Positions 1 through 7,025 of a stretch of 9,423 nucleotides of DNA are shown in pieces. The translations under genes and the position numbers were made by a program. The stretch comes from CAYOBW01 sp964402115. GTDB lineage: Bacteria; Verrucomicrobiota; Kiritimatiellia; UBA8416; CAYOBW01. The first letter of the stretch is position 1. Every line of letters starts with the position of its first letter. The notes beneath the pieces were generated by a model that saw nothing but the letters and a program-made list of their open reading frames with translations, had not been told where the DNA came from and made no database searches. The stretch lies in NCBI GenBank assembly GCA_964402115.1, contig CAYOBW010000290.1, positions 1 to 9,423 on the forward strand. Reading direction: 5' to 3'.

Positions 1-36
1 CGGTACGGTGCTGTGAATGTACAGAGAAAGGGTGGA

Positions 37-58
37 GGGCTACTCCCGTTTCTAGCCC
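37..58 (-). terminator. Weak hairpin downstream of the operon, possible terminator
   Basis: GGGCTA and TAGCCC form a 6-bp stem with a 10-nt loop, about 70 bp after the SpoIIM-like stop. On the minus strand it is followed only by a pyrimidine-rich stretch (CCTTTCTC) and not a T-run, so it is a poor match to a rho-independent terminator. The rest of 1-126 shows no convincing gene. Confidence 0.2.
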
Positions 59-126
59 GAGGGGATGTCTGGAAACACCTGCGGCTGGGCCTCGTGCTCC
101 GCATCGTACATCCCGAACCAGGTACT

Positions 127-1125
127 TCAGCCGCCCCCGCTCCGCCTCCCGCTCCACCACACGTAGGCTGTCAGCACGAGAACCTGCGCCGAGCCGTGGG
201 CGATCTTCAGCCAGTAGGGGACGGCCGGCTCGTGGTACTGCGAGAAGAACGCCTCGATGATGCCCGCCCACACGAGCAGGATCACCATCGCGATCACCAG
301 CGTCAGCAGGTCGCCGCTGGCCTCGCGCAGCCGCCCGGCCAGGTCCTGGCGGCGCCCCCAGCCGATCAGGGCGCCGCCCAGCACGAGCCCCGCCTGCCCC
401 GCGAGCAGCAAAGCGGGGATCTCCACCGAGCCGTGCGGCAGCAGCCACCCCGCCAGGAACACGCCCTGGCCGTCCAGGATGTAGTCCACGGCCACGGCGC
501 CCAGCAGCACGCCGTTGTAGAAGAGCAGGACCAGTGTGCCGACGCCCCACAGCGCGCCCATGGCCAGCGTCGTCAGCGCGACCCGCGTGTTGTGGGTGAT
601 GTAGAACGCGGCGCCCTGGGCCTTGCGGTCCGCCAGCGTGTCGCGGTCGACCTGCTCTTCCTCCGCGACGCGCTCCGCGGGCCGTCCCATGAGATGGCCG
701 AAGGGGATCAGGATCTCCTTGGCCGGCGGGTCGAGCGCCAGCACCAGCCCCCCGAACAGGGAGCCGGCGAGCGTGACCGCGCAGGCGAGTTGGAAGGCCC
801 GCAGGCGGCGGCGGAAGGCCTGCGGCAGCGTCACCCCCAGCCACTCGCGCGGCCGCAGCCGGCGGGGGCGCGCCCGCGTCTCGTGGATCTCCGCGTAGGC
901 GCGCGCCACGAGCGCGCTGACGTACCGGCACGTCGCCTGCTCGGACGCCAGCGTCGTCAGCTGGTCCAGGTCGGCCGACACCCGCTCGTACAGGTAGTGC
1001 AGCCGCCGCACCTCGACGAGGCTCAGCGCCGCGCCGCTCCCTGTCCGCAGCCGGTCCAGGAACCGCTCGAGCTCGTGCCACAGCGGCTGCTCCTGCGCGA
1101 TGAATTTCCGAATGTCGATGATCAT
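127..1125 (-). CDS. SpoIIM-family (DUF95) membrane protein
   Basis: Protein of 332 residues. The start MIIDIRKFIAQEQPLWHELE fits the usual N-terminus of this family in MoxR/DUF58 clusters, so the ATG at 1125 is sound. A helical cytoplasmic region (1-105) is followed by about five membrane segments: about 111-131, 185-216, 223-257, 271-292 and 307-324. The family motif PHGSVEIPA is at 230-238. Known: SpoIIM of spore formers belongs to a septal/engulfment complex, but this broader family occurs in non-sporulating bacteria beside MoxR genes, where its role is unknown. Nothing here suggests sporulation. It is the last gene of the operon in the window, 45 bp after DUF58. Downstream of its TGA the same frame stays open for 24 more codons to a TAG. 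Confidence 0.93.
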   Translation of the reverse strand: MIIDIRKFIAQEQPLWHELERFLDRLRTGSGAALSLVEVRRLHYLYERVSADLDQLTTLASEQATCRYVSALVARAYAEIHETRARPRRLRPREWLGVTLPQAFRRRLRAFQLACAVTLAGSLFGGLVLALDPPAKEILIPFGHLMGRPAERVAEEEQVDRDTLADRKAQGAAFYITHNTRVALTTLAMGALWGVGTLVLLFYNGVLLGAVAVDYILDGQGVFLAGWLLPHGSVEIPALLLAGQAGLVLGGALIGWGRRQDLAGRLREASGDLLTLVIAMVILLVWAGIIEAFFSQYHEPAVPYWLKIAHGSAQVLVLTAYVWWSGRRSGGG

Positions 1126-1170
1126 GTCCGCCGTCCGTATCCCGTCCCCGTTGCCGTGTCGCGGCCCGCC

Positions 1171-2484
1171 CTACAGCGCCTGCCGCTGCTTGACGCGCAT
1201 GTACTGGCTGACCAGCTCGACGCAGAGCCGGTCCTGCTCCACCAGCGTCAGCGTGACGCCGAGGTGCTGCAGCCCCCGCCCCAGCTCCCGCAGGCTCTGC
1301 CAGACCAGCTGACCGCCGAGCCGCCGGTAAAGGTCGTCCGTCGCCGTTGCGTCCGGCTGCTGGAACAGCGGCTGCGCGCCGGGCTGCGGGAACATGTTGA
1401 CCATGATGAGGTGCTGGCGCGCGACGAGCGGCACGCTGGCGCGGAACCGCTCGGCCAGCAGCGGATCGGAGAGGTCGGTGAGCAGCAGGACCAGCGCGCG
1501 CCGGCGCAGCTTCAGGCGCACCTGCGTGAAGAGTTCCGCGAAGTCGGGCGTGACGATCTCGGGCGCGACCGTGTAAAGCGCGTCGCGGCAGGTGTCGAAG
1601 TGCGCCTTGCCGTTCGCGGCGCGCACGAAGCGGCGCACGCGGTCGTTGAAGACGATCAGGCCGAAGAGATCGCCCTGCTTCTCCGCGGCCAGCCCCAGCA
1701 CGAGGGCGGCGTTGATGAAGCGCTCGAGCGCGGGCTTCGCGCCCGCCGCGCGGCGGCTGAGGCGCGAGGCGTCGAGGGCGACGTAGATTTCCTGGGTGCG
1801 CTCGACCTGGTAGAGCTTGGTGACGGGGCGCCCGCGCTTGGCGGTGGCTTTCCAGTGGATCTCGTCGTAGCTGTCGCCGGGCAGGTACTCGCGCAGCTTC
1901 TCGAATTCACGCCCGTGGCCCAGCAGGCGCTGGGCATGCACGCCGGTGGTGTCGCGGTTGAGGAAGATCGCGGCGAGCTCCTGCCGCTCGGCCATGAGGT
2001 TGGGGTAGACCCTGAACTCGCCCCGGCAGGGGACCGTGCCGCGCATGCGCCAGAAGCCGAGCCGGGAGGCGGTTTCCAGGCAGGCGCCGTCAAGCGTGTA
2101 GCGGCCGCGCGCGCGGGGGCGGCAGGGCCAGGTCACGGTGTGCTCGGGGGCGTCGCCCGCCAGCACGACGGCCAGCGTGTCGCGCGCCGCGCCCACTTCG
2201 GCCGGCAGCGGGAGGCCGACCACGAGCGCCCGCCCGGCAGGGCCGCAGCGGATGCGGACCGCGAAGCCGCCGTCCCGGTCCTGCGTCAGGCGCACGACCT
2301 CCGGCAGCGTGACGGCCAGCCCCCGCAGCACGCCGCGCGAGAGCCAGGCATCGGCCAGCGCGAGGAGCAGCAGCACCGCGTACCCGCCCACCGCCAGGGC
2401 GGCCAGCGACGGCACGAGCGCCCCCGCCGCGGCGCACGGCAGCAGCAGCGCGGTCCAGAGCAGTTGGCGGTTGGCCGGGACCAT
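1171..2484 (-). CDS. DUF58 domain protein, MoxR partner
   Basis: The ATG at 2484 is preferred over the GTG at 2493 because GAGGTG sits 6 nt before the ATG; this gives 437 residues. Residues 8-48 form two N-terminal membrane helices. A beta-rich middle part with a FRVYPNLM segment (157-164) precedes the DUF58 signature at about 191-228: GREFEKLREYLPGDSYDEIH, then WKATAKRGRPVTKLYQVE. After it comes a von Willebrand A-like fold starting with IYVALDASRLS, where the usual MIDAS D-x-S-x-S is present only as D-x-S-x2-S, so metal binding is uncertain. LVLLLTDLSDP near residues 336-346 fits the second acidic strand of that fold. Known: DUF58 proteins are membrane partners of MoxR ATPases. The stop is TAG; the SpoIIM-like gene follows after 45 bp. 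Confidence 0.94.
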   Translation of the reverse strand: MVPANRQLLWTALLLPCAAAGALVPSLAALAVGGYAVLLLLALADAWLSRGVLRGLAVTLPEVVRLTQDRDGGFAVRIRCGPAGRALVVGLPLPAEVGAARDTLAVVLAGDAPEHTVTWPCRPRARGRYTLDGACLETASRLGFWRMRGTVPCRGEFRVYPNLMAERQELAAIFLNRDTTGVHAQRLLGHGREFEKLREYLPGDSYDEIHWKATAKRGRPVTKLYQVERTQEIYVALDASRLSRRAAGAKPALERFINAALVLGLAAEKQGDLFGLIVFNDRVRRFVRAANGKAHFDTCRDALYTVAPEIVTPDFAELFTQVRLKLRRRALVLLLTDLSDPLLAERFRASVPLVARQHLIMVNMFPQPGAQPLFQQPDATATDDLYRRLGGQLVWQSLRELGRGLQHLGVTLTLVEQDRLCVELVSQYMRVKQRQAL

Positions 2485-2490
2485 GTTTCG

Positions 2491-2496
2491 CACCTC
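2491..2496 (-). promoter_or_regulatory. Ribosome binding site that decides the DUF58 start
   Basis: GAGGTG on the minus strand, 6 nt before the ATG at 2484. Its last three bases are the GTG (2493-2491) that could be taken as an earlier start, so the ATG is preferred. It also overlaps the TGA of the MoxR gene (2495-2497), which suggests coupling. Confidence 0.6.
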
Positions 2497-3454
2497 AGCG
2501 CGGCACGGGCACCTGGCGCAGGATGTCCTGCACCACCTCGGCGATCGTCAGGCCTTCGATCTCGTACTCGGGGCGCAGCACGAGGCGGTGTCCCAGCACC
2601 GGCACGGCCAGATCCTTGAAATCGTCCGGCGTCACGAAGTCGCGCCCGAGCACGGCGGCCAGCGCCCGGCTGGCCATGACCAGGGCCTGCGTGGCCCGCG
2701 GTCCCGCGCCCACCAGCACGCTGGCGTGCCGGCGCGTTTCGCGCACGACGTCCACGGCGTAGGCGACCAGCTCGTCGCGCAGCGTGACCTCCTGCAGCGT
2801 CGCGCGCAGCAGCCCGAGGGCGCCGGGCTCCAGCACGGTCTGCACATCGCCGCGCTCGAGCACGGCCTCCGGGGACTCCGTGCCGAGCATGCGCCGGGCG
2901 AGCTGCAGCTCCTCGTCGCGGCCCGGGCAGCTCATCGGGATCTTGAACAGGAAGCGGTCCTTCTGCGCCTCGGGCAGGGGATAGGTGCCCTCGTACTCGA
3001 TCGGGTTCTGCGTGGCGAAGACCGTGAAGTCCGGCGCCAGCGCGTGCGTCTCGCGGTCGATCGTCACCTGTCGCTCCTGCATGGCCTGCAGCAGGGCCGA
3101 CTGCGTCTTGGCGGGCGCGCGGTTGATTTCGTCGGCGAGCAGGAAGGTCGTGAAGACCGGGCCGCGGATGAGCTTGAACTCGTTCTCGCGCAGGTTGTAG
3201 ACGTTAGTGCCCGTGATGTCCGCCGGCATCAGGTCCGGCGTGAACTGGATGCGCTGCGCCGGGCAGCCGAGCACCCGGCCGAGCGTGCGGACGAGGAGGG
3301 TCTTGGCGACGCCCGGTACGCCCTCGATCAGGGCGTGGCTCCGCGTCAGGATCGTGACCAGGGCGAGGTCGATGACGGCCGGCTGCCCGATGATGACCCT
3401 GGCGGTTTCCTGCCGCGCCCGTTCCAACAGCGCTTTGCGATCCTCGATGTTCAT
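2495..3454 (-). CDS. MoxR-family AAA+ ATPase
   Basis: Protein of 319 residues from the ATG at 3454, which overlaps the previous stop as ATGA. The open frame extends upstream to 3643, but that part lies inside the DUF4350 gene in another frame and is not MoxR-like. Motifs: Walker A GVPGVAKT at 45-52, a PDLMPADITGTNVY motif at 73-86, Walker B FLLADE at 104-109 followed by INRAPAKTQSALLQAMQE, sensor 1 FATQNP at 146-151, Arg finger region EAQKDRF at 162-168, and the sensor 2 region GAGPRAT at 249-255 (usually GASPR). The C-terminal lid ends with VLRPEYEIEG. Length is normal for the family. Known: MoxR ATPases act as chaperones or remodellers, often with DUF58/VWA proteins at the membrane. Here the DUF58 gene starts 10 bp downstream, so the two are the likely pair. 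The substrate is not evident. Confidence 0.96.
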   Translation of the reverse strand: MNIEDRKALLERARQETARVIIGQPAVIDLALVTILTRSHALIEGVPGVAKTLLVRTLGRVLGCPAQRIQFTPDLMPADITGTNVYNLRENEFKLIRGPVFTTFLLADEINRAPAKTQSALLQAMQERQVTIDRETHALAPDFTVFATQNPIEYEGTYPLPEAQKDRFLFKIPMSCPGRDEELQLARRMLGTESPEAVLERGDVQTVLEPGALGLLRATLQEVTLRDELVAYAVDVVRETRRHASVLVGAGPRATQALVMASRALAAVLGRDFVTPDDFKDLAVPVLGHRLVLRPEYEIEGLTIAEVVQDILRQVPVPR

Positions 3455-4236
3455 GCTGGGTTGCCTGTTCCTTCCTGGGATGTCCGCTCCCATTTGCGTT
3501 TCACCACCCGTGCGATGGCATTGTACGTGCCCGCGAGATCGCGCCGGCCCGCCGGGCGGGCGTTGGACGCAGCGATGAGCTGCCGCACCTCGGCCTGCCG
3601 CCCGGCGTCGACGCGGCCCGTCGCGCCGCCCGTGTGCTGCCACTCCTGGTACAGCGTGTCGAGCAGCCGCGCGGGCGGCGTGCTCCGGCGCAGCAGGTTG
3701 ATCAGTCCCGCCGTGGCGTCCCGCCCCTGCGCGATGTCCGGCGCCAGCACGTCATCGTTCCGCGCCGCGGGCGGCACGAGGCTGCGGCTCTGCTGCCAGA
3801 TGAAAAGCACGGCCAGCCAGAGCAGCGCGCCCAGGCAGCCGTACAGCCGGTAGCGGCGCAGCAGCGTCGCCACGCCCGGCGAGTCGGTGACCCCGTGGTG
3901 CGTCTCGTCGAACACGACGGTTTGCCGCCCGCCCACCAGCCACGTCAGCAGGGTCACCGGCGGATCGTCGCGCAGCGCCTCGTTGGAGACGCAGTAGCTC
4001 GACGCCGCCACCACCATGCTGCCGCGCCCCACGGGGCGTTCGAGCAGCACAGGGTGCTCAGCTTGCGTATACACCGTGCGCCAGCCGTTGCTGGGCTGGT
4101 CGAACCACACCGACGCCGTCGACAGCACCCGCGACGGCAGCTCGTGCGGCGGCAGATTGGTCGCCAGCTCGGCCGTCGCCAGCTCCGTCTCCGGGAAGTA
4201 CCGCACGCGGAAATCCAGCCAGTCAGCCACTCGCAC
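3451..4236 (-). CDS. DUF4350 protein, C-terminal part (same frame after TGA)
   Basis: The open frame runs from the TGA at 4261-4263; the first possible start is the GTG at 4236 (261 residues) without a clear ribosome binding site. It is in the same frame as the upstream half. It shows the usual second half of DUF4350 proteins: VADWLDFRVRYFPE, then a WFDQ...GWRTVYT segment, HPVLLERPVGRGSMVVAASS, YCVSNEALRDD, LLTWLVGG and VVFDETHHGV. After these comes PGVATLLRRYRLYG, a membrane helix at about residues 132-148 (LGALLWLAVLFIW) and a cytoplasmic tail ending RKWERTSQEG. The stop overlaps the MoxR start as ATGA (3451-3454). Codon use and continuity suggest selection kept this half coding. If the TGA is real and not read through, this half would lack the N-terminal membrane anchor. 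The 5' end is the uncertain part. Confidence 0.78.
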   Translation of the reverse strand: MRVADWLDFRVRYFPETELATAELATNLPPHELPSRVLSTASVWFDQPSNGWRTVYTQAEHPVLLERPVGRGSMVVAASSYCVSNEALRDDPPVTLLTWLVGGRQTVVFDETHHGVTDSPGVATLLRRYRLYGCLGALLWLAVLFIWQQSRSLVPPAARNDDVLAPDIAQGRDATAGLINLLRRSTPPARLLDTLYQEWQHTGGATGRVDAGRQAEVRQLIAASNARPAGRRDLAGTYNAIARVVKRKWERTSQEGTGNPA

Positions 4237-4260
4237 GGAGCGGCTCGCGACGCCGCCCCC
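4237..4260 (-). other. Hairpin directly after the in-frame TGA in the DUF4350 gene
   Basis: On the minus strand, one base after the TGA, GGGGCGGC (4259-4252) pairs with GCCGCTCC (4244-4237) around a 7-nt loop GTCGCGA. That is eight pairs including one G-U. The stem ends one base before a GTG (4236-4234) that could restart translation in the same frame. There is no T-tract, so it is not a rho-independent terminator. Such stems also arise by chance in DNA this GC-rich. Confidence 0.4.
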
Positions 4261-4827
4261 TCAGCCATACTCCCGGTTGCGCGCATGCTTCCCTTTCGCC
4301 ACCCGCTTCGGCGCGGCTGCGTCCTTGTCGTCGGCGCCCGCCGGTTCCCGCGCGCCGGCGTCCCCCTCCTCCTGCTCCTGCTCCGCCTCCGTCCCGGGCG
4401 CGTTCGTGCAGGGCGCGGGCGTGGCGGCCGCGACGGGCTGCCGCGCGGCCGGCGCGGCGGGGATCGTCTGCGGGCGGAACAGCACGACCAGCCGCCCGCC
4501 GGCGCGCATGAACCGGTCGAGCGTGCGCGTGGTCTCGACCGCGATGGTCTCGTTGGAGGCGATGGTGTCGCCCACGAAGAACAGGGCCGTGTCCGGCGGC
4601 AGGCGGCCGTCGCGCAGCGGCTCGTAGAGCCGCTCCACGCGCAGGCCGCGGCAGCGCTGCAGGCTTTCGTACAGCGCGCGGGCGCCAAGGGGGTCGGCGC
4701 GTAGGGTGGAGTAGGGCGGATAGGTGTCCCCCCGCTGGAAGCGCAGGGCGAAAAGGTGCACGAGGCCGGCCCCGAACAGGGCCAGCGCGAGCGCGCCCGC
4801 GAGAAGGGTGAGGGGTTTACGCGCCAT
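4261..4827 (-). CDS. DUF4350 protein, N-terminal part (gene split by in-frame TGA)
   Basis: The ATG at 4827 overlaps the end of the DUF4129 gene by 11 bp, with AGGTGG 6 nt upstream; 188 residues follow. One N-terminal membrane segment (residues 6-28) precedes a DUF4350 start: YPPYSTLRADPLGARALYES at 36-55, then GLRVERLYEPL and an ALFFVGDT strand, and a GGRLVVLFRP strand at 110-119. The last 50 residues are an acidic then basic linker ending NREYG and TGA (4261-4263). DUF4350 proteins usually continue, after such a linker, into a second globular part and a second membrane segment. Exactly that continuation lies downstream in the same frame (3451-4236). So this looks like the front half of one gene of about 458 codons. 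Known: DUF4350 genes accompany MoxR/DUF58 clusters; biochemical role unknown. A point mutation, base error, readthrough or a real split are all possible. Confidence 0.8.
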   Translation of the reverse strand: MARKPLTLLAGALALALFGAGLVHLFALRFQRGDTYPPYSTLRADPLGARALYESLQRCRGLRVERLYEPLRDGRLPPDTALFFVGDTIASNETIAVETTRTLDRFMRAGGRLVVLFRPQTIPAAPAARQPVAAATPAPCTNAPGTEAEQEQEEGDAGAREPAGADDKDAAAPKRVAKGKHARNREYG

Positions 4828-6703
4828 CGTCAACCACCTGCTCCTGGTCCCGGGCAAAAGCCTCCGCCTCCGGCCGCGAGACCGGGTGCTCGCCATACCA
4901 GACCGCCTCCAGCACGTGCAGGTTGCGGTCGAAGGCGGCGAGCGCCTCCGGGTGGTCATGGTAGCGCCGCTCCAGCTCGCGGCGGTACTCGCGGTTGGAC
5001 TTGTACCGGGCAATGGTGAGGACGTTGCGCTGGGCGAGATGCGCGAGCCCGCCGAGGAACAGGGCGCGGATGGCCAGCCGGTATTCGCCGCGCGACAGGA
5101 AGCGATCGGCCAGGTCGAGCCACTGGTCGCGCGGCAGCTGCGAGGCGATGACTTCCTCGCTGGCGAGGTCGGGCACGGCGGTCACCACCGGCGCCTCCTC
5201 GGTCGCCTTCGCCCCGCGCCGCCGCCAGAAGCGGTAGGCCAGCACGCCGGCCGCGCTGAGCGCGACGCCGGCCAATGCGAACCAGAAGATGCGGATGCCG
5301 AAGCCCCAATCGCCCCCCTCGGGCCGCGCCAGCGGCTCGTTCCCGAACAGCCGGCGCAGCCAGTCGAAGAAGTCCCGCAGGCGTTCCCCCAGCCACCGGA
5401 ACAACCGCTCGGTCCACGCGCGCAGGTGGTCGGCGAAGGAGCCGACCAGGCTGTCGGCGACCTCGCGCACGGGCCCGGCCGCGCGCGGGGCGCGCCACGT
5501 GTAGGCGGGCTGCTGCATGACAGCGCGGATGGCGGCGTCGAGCTCGGTGGGCGTCAGCGCCGGGGGCTGGGCGGCGGGCGGGGGAGCGGGGGGGGCAGCG
5601 CTTTCACCGTCGGCCGTTGCACGTGGCACGTTGAGCGTGGCACGTTGAGCGTGGGCTGTCGAGGGCTCGCCGTCCGCCCGTGCGGCGGGCGTCGGCAGCA
5701 GGAGCAGCAGCAGGGCAAGGCCGGCCAGCCCCGCCGCGCGCCGGCCGTTGGCGGCCAGCTCGCGCAGCGCCGCGAGGAGGTCCACGCCCGTGTGCAGGGC
5801 GTCGCCGTAGAAGCAGCGCAGGGCATAGGCGGCCTTCAGCAGCGGGTCGAGCGTGACGAACACGCCGCCGAAGACCGCGAGCAGGAAGGTGGTGTTCAGC
5901 AGGCTCGCGGGGCCGTTCAGCGTGAAGGGCGTCGGGATGTCCAGGGTCAGCTTGAGCAGGTACGGCAGCAGGACGTAAAGCGCGCCGAGGTTGACCGCCA
6001 CCAACGTGCCGAGCGGCGACAGGGGGAAGGCGACACAGGCCAGCGGAAACAGCAGCATGGCCAGCAGCACGTTGCCGGAAACGCCGGTGAAGGCGCCCGT
6101 CACCTGCTGGGAGAACCAGACGCAGAGGCAGGCCGTCAGCAGGCCCGTCGCCAGCAGCCAGGGCGACAGCAGCCAGAGCATGACCGCGTGCTGGCGCGGC
6201 CAGAGCGTCGCCAGGCGCCAGGCGTGGCGGGCGGGGGCGCGCAGCCCCGGCGCGGCGCTGTCGCCGATGACCGAGAGGTTCTGGTAGAAGCCGTACACGA
6301 GGGGGAACGGCATGAGCAGCAGCAGCGCCACCGGGATGGCCAGGAGCCCCGTCGGCTGCCACGCCGCCTGGAGCGTGAGCAGGCGCAGGCCGCGGCGCCA
6401 TGACGCACCGGGCGCCGGCTCCCCCCGCAGGTGCGCGAGCAGGCCCGCGCCGAACACGGCGTGCCAGGCCTTCATCCAGATAAACAGCGCGGCCAGCGCC
6501 AGCGAGGCGCCAAAGGCATGCTCGGCGGCGCGCGGGCTGCGGCTCATGTCGGCCCAGAAGTAGAGCAGGCCGAGGATGAACGGCACGGTGCCGATCGGGT
6601 GCGCGGCCAGCGTATCCAGCGGCGCCGTGCGCACGAGCTGCACCGTCTCGCCGATGAGGTCGAGGCCGCCGCGGCCGGCCGTGGTCTGGGGGGCCGGCTT
6701 CAT
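4817..6703 (-). CDS. Large membrane protein with C-terminal DUF4129 domain
   Basis: Protein of 628 residues ending in TAA. Residues 1-300 are a polytopic region with about six hydrophobic segments (for example 40-50, 65-90, 115-140, 170-200, 210-255, 268-285), not assigned to a family. Residues 321-343 (RRAAGLAGLALLLLLLPTPA then ARA) look like a signal peptide in mid-protein. A Pro/Ala-rich linker follows, part of it (347-363) encoded by the 7-nt repeat array. An amphipathic Arg/Trp/Phe-rich stretch at 413-455 and a membrane helix at about 467-490 precede the DUF4129 domain at 525-617. The domain shows a WLDLADRFLSRGEYRLAIRA motif, then LAHLAQRNVLTIARYKSNRE and a final WYGEHPVSRPEAEAF. DUF4129 proteins are regularly next to MoxR/DUF58 genes; their role is unknown. 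The start overlaps the previous gene as ATGA, and the end overlaps the DUF4350 gene by 11 bp. Confidence 0.92.
   Translation of the reverse strand: MKPAPQTTAGRGGLDLIGETVQLVRTAPLDTLAAHPIGTVPFILGLLYFWADMSRSPRAAEHAFGASLALAALFIWMKAWHAVFGAGLLAHLRGEPAPGASWRRGLRLLTLQAAWQPTGLLAIPVALLLLMPFPLVYGFYQNLSVIGDSAAPGLRAPARHAWRLATLWPRQHAVMLWLLSPWLLATGLLTACLCVWFSQQVTGAFTGVSGNVLLAMLLFPLACVAFPLSPLGTLVAVNLGALYVLLPYLLKLTLDIPTPFTLNGPASLLNTTFLLAVFGGVFVTLDPLLKAAYALRCFYGDALHTGVDLLAALRELAANGRRAAGLAGLALLLLLLPTPAARADGEPSTAHAQRATLNVPRATADGESAAPPAPPPAAQPPALTPTELDAAIRAVMQQPAYTWRAPRAAGPVREVADSLVGSFADHLRAWTERLFRWLGERLRDFFDWLRRLFGNEPLARPEGGDWGFGIRIFWFALAGVALSAAGVLAYRFWRRRGAKATEEAPVVTAVPDLASEEVIASQLPRDQWLDLADRFLSRGEYRLAIRALFLGGLAHLAQRNVLTIARYKSNREYRRELERRYHDHPEALAAFDRNLHVLEAVWYGEHPVSRPEAEAFARDQEQVVDDGA
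5615..5663. repeat. Degenerate 7-nt tandem repeat array inside the DUF4129 gene
   Basis: Seven 7-nt units: CGTTGCA, CGTGGCA, CGTTGAG, CGTGGCA, CGTTGAG, CGTGGGC, TGTCGAG. Period, consensus and orientation match the array at 7026-7081. It encodes residues 347-363 of the DUF4129 protein, in the non-conserved linker after the signal-peptide-like segment, where an insertion would be tolerated. Confidence 0.75.
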
Positions 6704-7013
6704 CCGCCACCTCCCAGCGCGCCCTCGTGGAACGGGCCGGAACGAGCGCGAGGAGGCGGCCCATCACGTAGAAGCAGAGCCACGTGGCGACGAAGCCCGC
6801 GAGTGCGATCGCCGCCGGTGCGAGCGCGGCCAGCCGCCGGCCGCGCGCGGGCGGCGGCGCGGGCGCCAGGGCGGCGAGACAGCCCGCGCAGATGACGCGC
6901 TCGTCGTGCTCCGTGACGCACTCGCGGCAGAACATGCGCTGGCAGAGCGGGCAGCGGGCCACGGCCTCGCGGCGGCGGTGATGGAAGCAGCGCTGACTGG
7001 CGAAGTCGGTCAT
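6700..7013 (-). CDS. Small B-box-like zinc-finger membrane protein, apparently frameshifted
   Basis: The ATG at 7013 (AAAGG about 10 nt upstream, in-frame TAA at 7035-7037) begins MTDFASQRCFHH. A zinc finger follows: C9, H11/H12, C21-x2-C24, C29-x2-C32, H36, C42-x2-C45. One membrane segment spans about residues 62-92 (LAALAPAAIALAGFVATWLC and on to MGRLLALVP). As sequenced, the frame then runs without a stop deep into the next gene (to 5604), which is implausible. A change of frame near 6734-6736, such as one missing C in GGCCCG, gives the ending ...VPAPFHEGALGGGG and a TGA at 6700-6702. That TGA overlaps the ATG of the DUF4129 gene as ATGA, like the coupling seen elsewhere here. The repaired protein has 104 residues. 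Whether the shift is real or a base-call error cannot be settled here. Its zinc finger resembles that of the gene at 7928-8518. Confidence 0.7.
6709..6715 (-). promoter_or_regulatory. Ribosome binding site of the DUF4129 gene
   Basis: GGGAGGT on the minus strand, about 5-6 nt before the ATG at 6703. It lies inside the last codons of the repaired small zinc-finger gene, consistent with ATGA-type coupling. Confidence 0.6.
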
Positions 7014-7025
7014 GCCGCGACCGCC

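Noticed and set aside
62..114. 7-bp inverted repeat 62-68 / 108-114
   Set aside because: The loop is 39 nt and there is no T-tract or extension of the stem; likely chance in GC-rich DNA.
2491..2493. GTG start for the DUF58 gene
   Set aside because: It is part of the GAGGTG that serves as ribosome binding site for the ATG at 2484.
13..2619. 868-codon open frame on the plus strand
   Set aside because: It lies wholly antisense to the SpoIIM-like and DUF58 genes. Its product is a Gln/Arg/His/Pro-rich sequence without domains, typical of the antisense shadow of GC-rich genes.
2495..3643. Longer MoxR start at 3643
   Set aside because: The extra 63 residues are Arg/Gly-rich, overlap the DUF4350 gene out of frame, and precede the typical MoxR start that coincides with an ATGA junction at 3454.
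4234..4263. Selenocysteine insertion at the DUF4350 TGA
   Set aside because: The loop begins only 9 nt after the TGA, closer than usual for bacterial SECIS elements, the site is a non-catalytic linker, and no Sec genes are visible here.
2138..6403. Further long plus-strand open frames (2138-3853, 3634-4704, 4724-6403)
   Set aside because: Antisense to MoxR, DUF4350 and DUF4129 genes with clear motifs; low-complexity Arg/Gln/Ala products and no ribosome binding logic.
5604..7013. 469-codon reading of the small zinc-finger gene as a long protein
   Set aside because: Beyond about residue 92 the sequence is the out-of-frame shadow of the DUF4129 gene. The frameshift explanation with an ATGA end at 6700 is better.
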